From Metarhizobium sp964253915 (GTDB lineage Bacteria > Pseudomonadota > Alphaproteobacteria > Rhizobiales > Rhizobiaceae), in assembly GCF_964253915.1 (NCBI RefSeq), contig NZ_CAXUSG020000018.1, forward strand, positions 1 through 64,000: DNA of 64,000 bases, read 5' to 3'. The translations under genes and the position numbers were made by a program. Of this stretch, positions 1 to 8,800 are shown one piece after another (position 1 is the stretch's first letter; each line of letters opens with the position of its first letter). The notes beneath the pieces were generated by a model that worked only from the letters and a program-made list of their open reading frames with translations, was not told where the DNA came from and made no database searches.

Positions 1-109
1 TCTCTAATTGCGATCTAGCATCGCGCACATCAGCCGCCCCAACCGGGCGGTTTTTTTGCGTTTGCAAGTTCTGACCAGAGCAGGTCCCCGCAACCATCTC
101 TAATTGCGA
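1..109. repeat. Pair of 13-bp direct repeats (possible attachment core)
   Basis: TCTCTAATTGCGA occurs at 1-13 and again, identically, at 97-109. Both copies lie at the 3' end of the large serine recombinase frame, and each is followed within about 25 bases by a plus-strand terminator-like hairpin. Recombination sites of large serine recombinases often adjoin the recombinase gene, so these may be attachment-site core sequences. This is inference: the element boundary itself is not visible, and the first copy touches the window edge. Confidence 0.35.
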
Positions 110-1702
110 AGAGCCCGCCCTTGTGGCGGGCTTTTTCGTGTTCAGGGATATGGCCAATATGCCAGCGAGGTCCCCACGAACGTCGATCAGAAGCTCGTCT
201 TCGACGGGCGTTAGAATGATCTCTTGCACCAGCGACCGGATAATGTCGGACGCTGTCATCCGCTTGGCCTCCGAATCCTCTTGCAAGGCGTCGTACAGGT
301 CCGCGACCTGAAGGCGATAGTAGGTTGCCATGTTTGGATGCAGGAGGGGCGGAGGTTCATCCGCTTCTGCTAGAAACTGCTCCATTTCCTTTTTTCGGCG
401 CTCAAGGCTCACCATCTTCTCATTGAGCCGATCGGCGGCTCCGCCCTTTAGGATCAGGTTCAGAAGGGTGTCCAGTTCCCGGTCGATCTTTTTGATTTCT
501 GCTTCGGCCGAATCGATCGATGCACGTCCCTCCATGCGCAGCCGGTTCATCTCGCGGGTGAACTCGTCACAAAATTCCTTAAATAGGGCCGGGTCCATCA
601 AATGGTGGCGAAGGGAGCTGAGCACGCGGGCCTCGAGCCGGTCACGGCGAATGTTCTTGCGATTGTCGCAGGTTCCCTTGTTCCTCGCTGTCGAGCAGCC
701 GACCAGATCCGCTGAGATCATCGAGTAGCCGCCACCGCAGCGGGCACATTTCGTTAGGCCGGAAAAGAGGTATTTCGGTCGCCGGCGTTCACGGAAATGG
801 TTCTCGACTGCCCCGCCATCGCCTCTCGTGTGCTTAATGGCGGCTTGGCGGCTCTTTGCCGCGTTCCACAGGTCCTCGTCGAGGATGCGGAGTTCGGGCA
901 CTTCTTGAATAATCCATTCGGATTCGGGGTTTGGCCGCGCTTGGCGCTTGCCAGTGTCCGGGTCCTTGATAAACCGCTGACGGTTCCAGACCAGTTTGCC
1001 AATGTACATCTCGTTGTTGAGAATGCCGTTGCCGCGCTTGGCATTGCCATTGATGGTGCTGAAGCCCCAATCTCCACCACCCGGCGCAGCGATGGCGTCC
1101 TTGTTCAACTCGACAGCAATGCGCTTTGGCGACTTGCCGGTGTTGTAGTCCCTGAAGATGCGACGGATGACGTCGGCTTCAATCTCGTTGATGGTCCGGT
1201 CCCCGCGTACTGGCTCGCCGTTGCCGTCCAGCTTCTTGACGACATCGTAACCGTAGCAGTTTCCTCCACCGGACTTACCGGCTTCTACACGGCCGCGCTG
1301 TCCGCGGCGCGTTTTGTCGGCAAGGTCTTTGAGGAACAGCGCATTCATCGTGCCCTTGAGGCCGACATGCAAATGAGTGATCTCTCCCTCGGAAAGGGTG
1401 ACGATTTTCACGTCGGAATAGGTCATGCGCTTGAAGATGCCCGCAATGTCCTCTTGATCGCGAGACAGCCGGTCCATTGCCTCGGCAAGGATGATATCGA
1501 ACCGGCCACGATTGGCATCGGTGATCAGTCCCTGGATGCCGGGGCGGAGCAGGGAGGCGCCGGACACTGCGTGATCGGTATATTCCTCGACAATATGCCA
1601 ACCATGCTTTTCAGCATGGAGGCGACATACGCGCAGCTGGTCGGCGATGGATGCGTCCCGCTGGTTGTCCGATGAATAGCGAGCGTAGACAGCGACTTTC
1701 AC
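1..1702 (-). CDS. Large serine recombinase (site-specific integrase), 3' end outside window
   Basis: Members of this family integrate and excise mobile elements by double-strand cleavage through an active-site serine. The frame starts with GTG at 1702, seven bases after an AGGAGG ribosome binding site, and stays open to the window edge (567 codons seen). Visible domains are the N-terminal resolvase domain with the YARYS motif (catalytic Ser10), the recombinase domain at about 155-290, a zinc ribbon with Cys319/Cys322 and Cys336/Cys345, and a charged helical C-terminal part at about 380-430. The last 35 codons run through the direct repeats and terminator-like hairpins at 1-136, so the original C-terminus may have been replaced by sequence at an attachment site. 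The domain order makes the family assignment firm; the target site is unknown. Confidence 0.93.
   Translation of the reverse strand, partial: MKVAVYARYSSDNQRDASIADQLRVCRLHAEKHGWHIVEEYTDHAVSGASLLRPGIQGLITDANRGRFDIILAEAMDRLSRDQEDIAGIFKRMTYSDVKIVTLSEGEITHLHVGLKGTMNALFLKDLADKTRRGQRGRVEAGKSGGGNCYGYDVVKKLDGNGEPVRGDRTINEIEADVIRRIFRDYNTGKSPKRIAVELNKDAIAAPGGGDWGFSTINGNAKRGNGILNNEMYIGKLVWNRQRFIKDPDTGKRQARPNPESEWIIQEVPELRILDEDLWNAAKSRQAAIKHTRGDGGAVENHFRERRRPKYLFSGLTKCARCGGGYSMISADLVGCSTARNKGTCDNRKNIRRDRLEARVLSSLRHHLMDPALFKEFCDEFTREMNRLRMEGRASIDSAEAEIKKIDRELDTLLNLILKGGAADRLNEKMVSLERRKKEMEQFLAEADEPPPLLHPNMATYYRLQVADLYDALQEDSEAKRMTASDIIRSLVQEIILTPVEDELLIDVRGDLAGILAISLNTKKPATRAGSSQLEMVAGTCSGQNLQTQKNRPVGAADVRDARSQLE
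34..57 (+). terminator. Intrinsic terminator (plus strand)
   Basis: A 6-bp GC stem (34-39 with 45-50) with a 5-base loop is followed by seven T residues at 51-57, a typical rho-independent terminator reading rightward. It would serve a plus-strand gene ending left of the window, possibly host DNA flanking the element. Confidence 0.55.
112..136 (+). terminator. Intrinsic terminator (plus strand)
   Basis: An 8-bp stem (112-119 with 125-132) with a 5-base loop ends in five T residues. It reads rightward and lies inside the open frame of the minus-strand recombinase, so it either ends an incoming plus-strand transcript or is inherited target-site sequence. Confidence 0.5.
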
Positions 1703-1724
1703 GATGCAACCTCCTGAGATTTGA

Positions 1725-1922
1725 TCAGGAGCGCGCTGTGTGGCGCTTCTCCCGCTCCTGCTCGTAGAGCTCGGTCGCAGCACGACGTGCGAGAAGGCGA
1801 ACCATATCGACCAGGCGCGGATCTGGGCCAGCGCCCATGCGTAGGAGAGTGAGCTCGGGTTGCCCGAACTCCTTCTGCTCCTTCCGCTTGGTCTTTGTAT
1901 CCCGTGCCATATTCGCGCTCAT
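1725..1922 (-). CDS. Small basic protein upstream of recombinase, function unknown
   Basis: This is a 65-residue protein, charged and Lys/Arg-rich near the N-terminus, with no signal peptide or membrane segment. It ends 22 bases before the recombinase GTG, so the two are probably co-transcribed. The start at 1922 and a second ATG four codons later are both possible. I recognise no domain. A role as an accessory or directionality factor would fit the position but cannot be shown from sequence. GC-rich coding character and the tight spacing support a real gene. Confidence 0.55.
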   Translation of the reverse strand: MSANMARDTKTKRKEQKEFGQPELTLLRMGAGPDPRLVDMVRLLARRAATELYEQEREKRHTARS

Positions 1923-2444
1923 CCTGTGGGTCGCAGAACGACAATGGCGCGAAAATCTCTCTGTTTACAGAGAAGTAGACGGCGGAAAATGACCTTGAAA
2001 CGGTTGATAAATCGGGCAATGGCGTAATCCTGCGAAGCATAGCGTCGCGCAAATACTGGCGCGAAAAAGTGCAGCTATAGGCTCACAGGGATAATGAGCG
2101 TCATCGTGCACACGACGACGCTCCAGCCATATCTTTGTTGCCAATTGTAGCTGGGAGTAGCCAGTTTCTCAAGGCCTGATTGACGTTTAGCGTGTCGCAC
2201 TCTTTTGTGCTGGATGTTTCGGCGCATCGAACGAGAGTTGCGCAACTGACGAGTATGATGAGTGCGTTAGGAGACGCCCCATCCCGTTCCGGGGGCGGGA
2301 CGGGATGGGGCCAACCGTCCGGATGGGGCGGTCCGGACGATATAAGCTTTCACGGATTAACACCGTGAGCGACAGCATGGGCGGCGTGGGTTGCGTAAGC
2401 GCATAACCTTCTTCAGATGCTCTGCTAGAAACTCCTCACCGAAG
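1923..2444. other. Intergenic region with two strong hairpins
   Basis: No convincing gene is visible in these 522 bases. They separate the recombinase unit from the efflux cargo and contain the paired hairpins at 2277-2339. Short open frames on both strands overlap the hairpins and look non-coding. Confidence 0.5.
2277..2339. repeat. Two adjacent inverted repeats
   Basis: The first hairpin has perfect 11-bp arms (2277-2287 with 2300-2310). The second has perfect 8-bp arms (2316-2323 with 2332-2339). They are five bases apart and both loops are G-rich. No T-run follows, so they are not classic terminators. They could be a REP-like element, a recombination or transfer structure, or a transcription barrier between the recombinase unit and the cargo. 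Confidence 0.6.
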
Positions 2445-3002
2445 CTAGTCCGTCTCGGGATACGATTCGTATATCGCTCGAACTCCTTCGAATATTTTGG
2501 CTCGTTCCTCTGGATCCCAGCTATAGAATCCAATTATTTCAGTGAAATAGAAGCCTGATAATGCGAGGTATGCCATAAGAGCGGAACGTGGGCGCGCTCC
2601 CGATGCCATCTTCTGGAGATCAGAGAGCATCACATCTTGAATCTTCTTCCCTAATTTGCCGCTACGGGAAACGGATACTCTCATCACCATCGCCATGGCG
2701 TGCCTGGCCTCTTCATCGATTTTTTCCGCATCCCTGATCCGCCCAAACAGTTCTGGATTGGGCGCAGAACCAGCTGCCATTATCTCCAGAGCCTGCCGCT
2801 CGAATTTCTGGTTGATCCGGCGATCGATCAGCGCTTCAAGAAGAGCGGTCTTCGACTTGTGATCATAAAGTACGGTGGATTTGCTCACTCCGGCCTTCTG
2901 GGCTACCGCAGATATTGACAAGCCGGCGGTACCTAGTTCCACCAGTACACACTCGGCTGCATCGAGAATCTCATCCCTCATGATTCTACGATGCCGGCCC
3001 AC
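2445..3002 (-). CDS. TetR family regulator of the RND pump operon
   Basis: The N-terminal DNA-binding domain has the typical TetR helix-turn-helix (SISAVAQKAGVSKSTVLYDH) followed by a helical ligand-binding region, 185 residues in all. I chose the GTG start at 3002 because GGAGAG precedes it; an in-frame TTG at 3044 would run into the palindrome at 3026-3042. The gene is last in the order adaptor, permease, regulator, all on the minus strand, which suggests it controls the pump. Such proteins usually repress and release DNA when they bind a pump substrate. The palindrome just upstream is a likely autoregulatory operator. Confidence 0.85.
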   Translation of the reverse strand: MGRHRRIMRDEILDAAECVLVELGTAGLSISAVAQKAGVSKSTVLYDHKSKTALLEALIDRRINQKFERQALEIMAAGSAPNPELFGRIRDAEKIDEEARHAMAMVMRVSVSRSGKLGKKIQDVMLSDLQKMASGARPRSALMAYLALSGFYFTEIIGFYSWDPEERAKIFEGVRAIYESYPETD

Positions 3003-3025
3003 ATTACTCTCCAGTTTGTCACTCG

Positions 3026-3042
3026 GATCACTACAAGTGATC
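3026..3042. promoter_or_regulatory. Palindromic operator upstream of tetR
   Basis: GATCACT and AGTGATC form perfect 7-bp arms around a 3-base centre, 24 bases upstream of the chosen tetR start. Size and position suit a TetR dimer site for autoregulation. It does not resemble the 17-bp operator shared by the three cargo operons. Confidence 0.5.
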
Positions 3043-3124
3043 AACTGATGAAGCTTGCGTCTCCAGTACAGCCGGAGAACGTCGGCTTCTCATTAACGAT
3101 CGGAATTGTCTCAATTCTTTGGCT

Positions 3125-6100
3125 TTAATTCTGAGGTGCATGGTAGTCGTCGCTCTTCCTCCTGAATGCCAAAGCATAGAGCGCGGGTATCAAAAACAGG
3201 GTGATCAATGTCCCGAGCGCCAAGCCGCCCATCATGACGGCCGCCATCGGCCGCCATAGAGGCCCGCCGAACATGAAGAGGGGTATTAGACCGGCGATAC
3301 AGACCATCTTGGTCATCAGGATCGGACGGAGCCGAACTTCTGCGGCATGGCCCACCGCATCCAGCAGCTCGCGCCCGGATCTGCGTTCTTCGGCTATCCT
3401 GTCGAGCATCAGCACTGCATTGTTGACGATGATGCCCATGAGGGCGAGGAAACCAATCGTCGCCGTATAGCTCATCGGCTCGCCGGATATCAAAACACCA
3501 AGGGTGCCGCCAATTAAAACAAACGGCATGGATGCGATTACAATCAGCGCCTTCCTTGTGCTGCCGAACTGCCAAAGGAACAATAGAAACATGGCGATCA
3601 ATGCCAGAGGAGCATATCCATAGAGCCCTGCATTGGTCTTTTGATTTTCCTCGATTTCCCCTCCGAACGCGACTTTGTGGCCCGGGGGGAGATGGAGTTC
3701 GGCCAATATCGGTTGGGCAGCGGCCATCAAGGCCGATGCATTCATAGTCTCGTGCCGCGCAGAGACCTCGATCGTCGGCAACAAATCGCGCCGGCTGACC
3801 ACTGACTGCTGATGGCTTAGGTCAATTGTTGCCACTGCCCCTAGGGGAATACCAGCCTTGCTGCCCCCAACCGGGAGGGAGGCCAGTCGATCAATCGAAA
3901 GACGATCTCCCTGATCGCCGCGCACGAAAACGGGTATGTTTGAGTTGCCTTCACGGATTGTCGTCGCGTAGACCCCGCTCTGGGCACCGTTGACGGCTTC
4001 AAAGACCTCGTTATTGGATAGGCCGGCAGCAGCGACACGTTGTTGATCAACGCTAATTGACAGGCGTAGTTGGGGGGCTTCCATGTTGGTATCAACACGG
4101 GCCATCCCGGCTATCTGGTGAAGCTGTTCTGAAAGCTTTTGTGCGGCATTCTGCAGCGCGGTTCGATCAGCCCCTTCGAGACGAAACACAGCTGTTCCCG
4201 CCTCCGTAGCGCCGAGAGAAAAACGTTTTGGATCAAACTTTCCCTCGGGGAAATGCTCCTTCAAACTACTTTTTATTTGGGCGACAAGAGCATCAGGGTC
4301 GGCGTGATCCGCAATGTTGACGACTGCATAGGCTCTATTTGGCGCAGGCTTTGGAGGGTTGAGGCCGAGGATAAACCGAGGTCCACCGTCAGCGACATAA
4401 ACGACATGGCTAGTGACTTGCGGAAACTCGTTTTTATCGGCCAAAGTTTGTGACAGACGCTGCGCCGTTTGCATCGTTTGAGCAGTTCCGATTCCAGGGG
4501 AGAACTCAATCGGAACCTGGATCTGCTTACGCTGAGAAAACGGAAAAAGTTCGGGCGGAATAGATTGGGAAACAACCCCGGCTATCACCAGCAGCGTGAC
4601 CATTGTTGTAACAACAAGCCATGGCCAAACAACAATCTTGGTAACTATCCAATGATAGCCGCGGTTGATGCGGCTCATAATCGCACCTTCACTCTCATGC
4701 CCGTGCGTTTTTTTGATGAAGCGCGGCGCAAGCAACGGAATGACTGTAACACCGAGCACCAACGAAACGATGAGTGTTATCGCAAGGACAATCGCCAGGC
4801 TACGCATGTATTCCCCGGTCTCGGTCTGCCCGGCTACCAACGGTATGAATGCGAAAATAATAGCGAGCGACGATACCAGAAGAGGGACGAACATAGTCTC
4901 ACCGGCCATGCGGGCCGCTTCAAAACGCGGTTCGCCTTCGGCGACGCGCCTTTCATAGTCCTCAACGACGACGATGCCGTTGTCGACAAAGATGCCGAGA
5001 GCAATGATGATGGCGGCGATGGAGATCTGATGCAGTTCGATCCCGATTGCTTGCATGATGAGGAGAGTGACAAGAACCGTCATCGGAACGATAGCGCCTG
5101 TTACAAGGCCGCTGCGCCATCCCAGGAACAGCACGACGACGCCCAGAACCACCACGACAGTTTCGAGGAAGACTTTCCCAACCTTCTGGAGTTCATCCGA
5201 GACGACTTCAGCCTGATTGGTAATTGCACTAACTTCCAATCCGGCCGGTAGCGACGAACGGACTTCGTTCAATTTCTCGTCCAAGCCTTCGGAAAAGCTT
5301 ATCACGTTGAGGCCATTCAGCATCGAAATGCCGAGAACCACAGACGGCTGGCCGTTGAAGAATGCTCCGCCTTGTGGTGGATCCTGAGGGGTCTGTCGGA
5401 TTGTTGCGATCGAGCCAAGCAACACGGTGGATCCATTCCCTGTTGAGATTGGGAAGGACGCCAGCTCGCTTACTCTGATGGGGTGGTCGCCAGACTGGAC
5501 AGCGATCGACATCCCGCCTTGCGATATCTCGCCGGTTAGCAATCGCTGATCGCGACTGGCAAGGGCGCGCGTGACATTGGCGACGCCAATGCCGGCGTCA
5601 CGAAGGCGGGCTGGATCGAGATCGATATAGGCGATATCGCGTCTCACTCCGTGAAGGGAAACGGTTGCAACACCTTTCACGCTTTGCAACTGATTGCGGA
5701 TGTGCTTTGCCCATATCTCCAACTGGCCTGTGGTGTAACCTTCGCCAGTCAATGCAAGTGTCCTGACCGCGACCCGGCCAAAATCGCCGTTAAGACGCAG
5801 CCCGGTCGTGCCTGCGGGCAGTTCTCCTTGCGCGTCAGCGAGGCGCGCCCGGACCTGTTGCCAGATCTCGGGTACAACCTCGGCCGCGACATTTTCGTGC
5901 AGGAAAACATAGATAAGCACACTGCCCGGACGAATCTGGGTCTCGATCAGGCGTACCTCGCTCTGTCCTCGGATCGCTTCTTCAATTGGACGTGCGAGGC
6001 TGCTTTCGAGGCGATCAGCCGTTTCGCCGGGCAGATATGCTTCGACGGTCGCGACCCGGAGGGTGACGGTTGGTTCTTCCGTTGCAGGAAAATCAAGGAG

Positions 6101-6214
6101 TGCGATGAAGCCGACTATGCAAGCCAGAACGGCTGTGACCAGAACAAAGCGCGGACGTGAAAAAGCAGCGCCGGTCAAAGAAAATGGAAGTGATTTCATG
6201 TCGGCGTGCCTCAC
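3125..6214 (-). CDS. RND efflux permease (AcrB-type family)
   Basis: This inner-membrane, proton-driven transporter exports hydrophobic substrates through an adaptor and an outer-membrane channel. It has 1029 residues, the usual length, with an N-terminal membrane helix, two large periplasmic loops (about 35-330 and 550-860) and two groups of membrane segments. The fourth transmembrane helix carries IFVDNGIVVVED, with one Asp and an Asn where classic AcrB proteins have two Asp; VDN variants occur in other RND branches. Its ATG overlaps the adaptor stop (ATGA), showing translational coupling. No outer-membrane factor gene is in the window, so the pump must use one encoded elsewhere. The substrate is unknown. 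Confidence 0.93.
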   Translation of the reverse strand: MRHADMKSLPFSLTGAAFSRPRFVLVTAVLACIVGFIALLDFPATEEPTVTLRVATVEAYLPGETADRLESSLARPIEEAIRGQSEVRLIETQIRPGSVLIYVFLHENVAAEVVPEIWQQVRARLADAQGELPAGTTGLRLNGDFGRVAVRTLALTGEGYTTGQLEIWAKHIRNQLQSVKGVATVSLHGVRRDIAYIDLDPARLRDAGIGVANVTRALASRDQRLLTGEISQGGMSIAVQSGDHPIRVSELASFPISTGNGSTVLLGSIATIRQTPQDPPQGGAFFNGQPSVVLGISMLNGLNVISFSEGLDEKLNEVRSSLPAGLEVSAITNQAEVVSDELQKVGKVFLETVVVVLGVVVLFLGWRSGLVTGAIVPMTVLVTLLIMQAIGIELHQISIAAIIIALGIFVDNGIVVVEDYERRVAEGEPRFEAARMAGETMFVPLLVSSLAIIFAFIPLVAGQTETGEYMRSLAIVLAITLIVSLVLGVTVIPLLAPRFIKKTHGHESEGAIMSRINRGYHWIVTKIVVWPWLVVTTMVTLLVIAGVVSQSIPPELFPFSQRKQIQVPIEFSPGIGTAQTMQTAQRLSQTLADKNEFPQVTSHVVYVADGGPRFILGLNPPKPAPNRAYAVVNIADHADPDALVAQIKSSLKEHFPEGKFDPKRFSLGATEAGTAVFRLEGADRTALQNAAQKLSEQLHQIAGMARVDTNMEAPQLRLSISVDQQRVAAAGLSNNEVFEAVNGAQSGVYATTIREGNSNIPVFVRGDQGDRLSIDRLASLPVGGSKAGIPLGAVATIDLSHQQSVVSRRDLLPTIEVSARHETMNASALMAAAQPILAELHLPPGHKVAFGGEIEENQKTNAGLYGYAPLALIAMFLLFLWQFGSTRKALIVIASMPFVLIGGTLGVLISGEPMSYTATIGFLALMGIIVNNAVLMLDRIAEERRSGRELLDAVGHAAEVRLRPILMTKMVCIAGLIPLFMFGGPLWRPMAAVMMGGLALGTLITLFLIPALYALAFRRKSDDYHAPQN

Positions 6215-7347
6215 AAACCGGGAGTGACAATCTTGACGGATTGCCCATCTCGAAGGAACGCGCCGCCGGCTGCTACGACGGACGCACCGACAGGAAATGG
6301 AGCCGATATACGAGCGTCAGCTCCCTCCAGGCCGCGAAGCCTAACGGCAGTACGTTCGATCTGGCCGCCGTCTTTGATGAGGTAGACATAACTTGAGCCG
6401 CCGCCATCGAGGTTTATCGCCGTAGCAGGTACTCGCTTGATGGTTTGATCGCCCACATCACCGGCAATACTGACCTGCACGATAGCGCCGGGCAAAACGC
6501 CGCCGGTCTTCACTTCCAGTCTGACCCGCACGACGCCGCCGCTCTCCACTTTCGGCGAAACCGAAAGAATGACCGCTTCACCCTCGGTGGAGCCAGCCGT
6601 GTAACGGGCGCTCTGACCCGACTTGAGTTGGGCCGCCAGTGCCTGCGGTGCAGTGGCTGCGATGACCCGGCCGCTTTCATTTTCGATTGAGAACAGTACC
6701 TGCCCCGGAGCGACAACCGCACCGACCTCAGCCGTGCGTGTCGAAATCCGGCCGGCGCTTGACGCTCGAACAATAAAAAGGTCGGCTTCGTTCTTGGCAA
6801 AGGAGACCGCCGCTCGTGCGGAATCCAGAGCGGCTTGAGTTGCAGTGGCCTCAGCGACAGCGGCAGAACGCCCTGCCTCTGAAGCGGAGCCCTTGGCAGC
6901 CAGAGTGCTGATCCGCTGTGCAGCCGCCGCTCGGTCAATGGAGAGCGCCTCCACCCTCCGTAGTTCTTCCTCAGCCTGTCGGATCCTCAGTTTCGCGGAG
7001 GTGTCATCGATCATGGCGAGTATGTGACCCGCGTCTACCGCATCACCGACATTGCCATTGAGCTGGACGATGCGGCCGCCTTGGGCGGCGCTGGCCTGCA
7101 GCGGCTCCTTCGACTCTACGACGCCGGTAATCACTTCAGATGTGCCAAGATCCTTGCTGGCGACCGCGGCAGATACGAATGCGGACCCGCCGGTGCCAGT
7201 GGTGGATTTTTCTTCACCTTTGCACCCAGCAAGTGTCACTGCCAGCGCCACGGTGATGCCCGATAATAGGATCCGAACCTTCGATTTCGCTATGTCAGCG
7301 TGCCCGGAAGACGTCGTAGATCGCATGAGATTCCCATTCATCAACAA
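6211..7347 (-). CDS. RND efflux periplasmic adaptor lipoprotein
   Basis: This is a membrane fusion protein of the HlyD/AcrA type that joins the RND permease to an outer-membrane channel. A signal sequence ends in a lipobox, LAGC, with Cys42 as the likely lipidated residue. Beta-barrel and lipoyl-like segments (QGGRIVQLNGNVGDAVDAG) flank an Ala-rich alpha hairpin at about 110-190. ATGs at 7347, 7341 and 7326 are all possible starts; GGGAA before 7326 slightly favours the shortest, which would be 371 residues. It is first in the pump operon and lies 138 bases downstream of a promoter containing the shared 17-bp operator. Confidence 0.9.
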   Translation of the reverse strand: MLMNGNLMRSTTSSGHADIAKSKVRILLSGITVALAVTLAGCKGEEKSTTGTGGSAFVSAAVASKDLGTSEVITGVVESKEPLQASAAQGGRIVQLNGNVGDAVDAGHILAMIDDTSAKLRIRQAEEELRRVEALSIDRAAAAQRISTLAAKGSASEAGRSAAVAEATATQAALDSARAAVSFAKNEADLFIVRASSAGRISTRTAEVGAVVAPGQVLFSIENESGRVIAATAPQALAAQLKSGQSARYTAGSTEGEAVILSVSPKVESGGVVRVRLEVKTGGVLPGAIVQVSIAGDVGDQTIKRVPATAINLDGGGSSYVYLIKDGGQIERTAVRLRGLEGADARISAPFPVGASVVAAGGAFLRDGQSVKIVTPGL

Positions 7348-7484
7348 AGATTAAAACCTCAAAACCTTGAACGTCTCGGGTCAGTTCACGCACGGCGCCA
7401 GAAGCGTTCAGTGGGGACCGGAAGCCCCGAAGCGTCAGTCGCAGTGAGCCGTCGAGAACCACCATTCTCGATACGCATTTCCAG

Positions 7485-7513
7485 AAGATACCATCTGGAT
7501 GGTTTGATGGCAA
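7485..7513 (-). promoter_or_regulatory. RND operon promoter with shared 17-bp operator (copy 1)
   Basis: On the minus strand TTGCCA (7508-7513) and TATCTT (7485-7490) are 17 bases apart. The sequence ATACCATCTGGATGGTT (plus strand 7488-7504), with inverted arms ACCATC/GATGGT, fills the spacer. A bound dimer would block RNA polymerase. The same 17 bases occur at two other promoters in the window. Apart from this promoter, nothing else was seen in the gap 7348-7849. Confidence 0.75.
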
Positions 7514-7849
7514 TAGGTGGTGACGTGCCGTGTGCTGATGGCAAGAGAAACCACAAACATCGCTTGGCGGGGCGCTGTTGGAGATACCGCGGCAACATCT
7601 CTCGCGGTCATTCAGCATGTTTCAGTAGTAGTTTTGTATCCACACGTAGAGCGTTCAAGATACGTGCCGACGGGGCAGTGACGCCGTGTAGAGTGGAAAG
7701 ACAGTGTCCCGCCTTAAGTCCGCCCTTGCAGCGTATATTAGCTCGCGTGGCTCCGGCTCGCGGAGTGCCTATAAGGCCGAAGAGGAGTGGGGATGGATAA
7801 AAATATCTACTATTGTTCGATGATTATCGTTGTGAAATCGTATTTTTCG

Positions 7850-8800
7850 CTACTCAGTAACCGCGCTTATAGCGTCGTTCGCTCGACTGCTATCCGACAG
7901 AATCTTTGCCAAACTGAGCATTCGACGAAGGGCAGGATTATCGTTGCTGGGCGACCAGACAGCGTAGAAGGAAAATTTCTCTCCAATAAGCGGACGGAAC
8001 ACGACACCGGGGAAGTGTGCTGCGACCATCGCTTCGGTGGTTATTGTAAGGCTTTCGGCGCTGGCCACGACTTGCATTAGAGTGTCTCGATAAACGGCGT
8101 GGCGCTCGATGTTCGGACTGTATCCCTGTTCAGCGAGATTCTTTACAAGATACTCTTGAATTTTAGAGCCCGACTGGGCCTCACTGATGACGAAACTTTG
8201 GTGTAAAAGATCGCCCCATCGCAGTTTGTCTTCTTTGGTCAGCTGATGGTTCGCTGACATTGCCACATAGACCTGCTCGTTCCAGAGATGCACCTCATCA
8301 CAGTCCTCAGTATGGGAACCGCCGACCAGGAATGCTAAGTCGATTTGGTGCTGCTTGATTGCCGAAACATGCGCGTTCGTATCTCCTTCGACATATTCAA
8401 TTCTCACCCCTATATGCTCGGCGGCGTAGGCTCTCAGCAACTCGGAAATGAAACCCGATGCCATTGAGGATATCAGACCAATTCGCACGACGCCGGACTG
8501 GCCTTGGCCAATCGTTCCAACATCCAGGGTGGCCTGGGTGAGTTGGTTCACAGCGTTTCGTGCCCGTTGCAGGAAACGTTCTCCAGCATGGGTAAGGGTG
8601 AGCCGTTGCTTTCCGCGGATAAACAGAGCTGTTCCGATGGAGTCCTCTAAATCTCGAATGCGCCGGCTGACCGTTGACGGCTCCACTGCAAGGATCTGGG
8701 CCGCACGGCGAAAACTATGATGATCTGCTGCGGCGATGACATAACGCAAATGCCGCAACTCGAATTTCAATAAAGAGGCGTTTGATTGTGAGATGATCAC
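7850..8800 (-). CDS. LysR family transcriptional regulator
   Basis: The N-terminal winged helix-turn-helix (residues 14-75, SFRRAAQILAVEPSTVSRRI) is followed by a LysR substrate-binding domain, 316 residues in all. Its start overlaps the stop of the upstream hydrolase gene (ATGA), so it is the last gene of the long operon that begins with the SMR exporter. LysR proteins usually act at a neighbouring divergent promoter; here the gene is instead at the tail of an operon and faces the RND promoter about 340 bases away. Its effector is unknown. Its target could be the RND operon or a site outside the window. Confidence 0.88.
   Translation of the reverse strand: MIISQSNASLLKFELRHLRYVIAAADHHSFRRAAQILAVEPSTVSRRIRDLEDSIGTALFIRGKQRLTLTHAGERFLQRARNAVNQLTQATLDVGTIGQGQSGVVRIGLISSMASGFISELLRAYAAEHIGVRIEYVEGDTNAHVSAIKQHQIDLAFLVGGSHTEDCDEVHLWNEQVYVAMSANHQLTKEDKLRWGDLLHQSFVISEAQSGSKIQEYLVKNLAEQGYSPNIERHAVYRDTLMQVVASAESLTITTEAMVAAHFPGVVFRPLIGEKFSFYAVWSPSNDNPALRRMLSLAKILSDSSRANDAISAVTE

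Noticed and set aside
797..1675. A 292-residue plus-strand open frame over the recombinase gene
   Set aside because: It is antisense to the serine recombinase, whose motifs are all intact on the minus strand.
7295..7618. A 107-residue minus-strand open frame upstream of the RND adaptor
   Set aside because: It runs through the promoter and the 17-bp operator, overlaps the adaptor start in another frame and has no family-like sequence.
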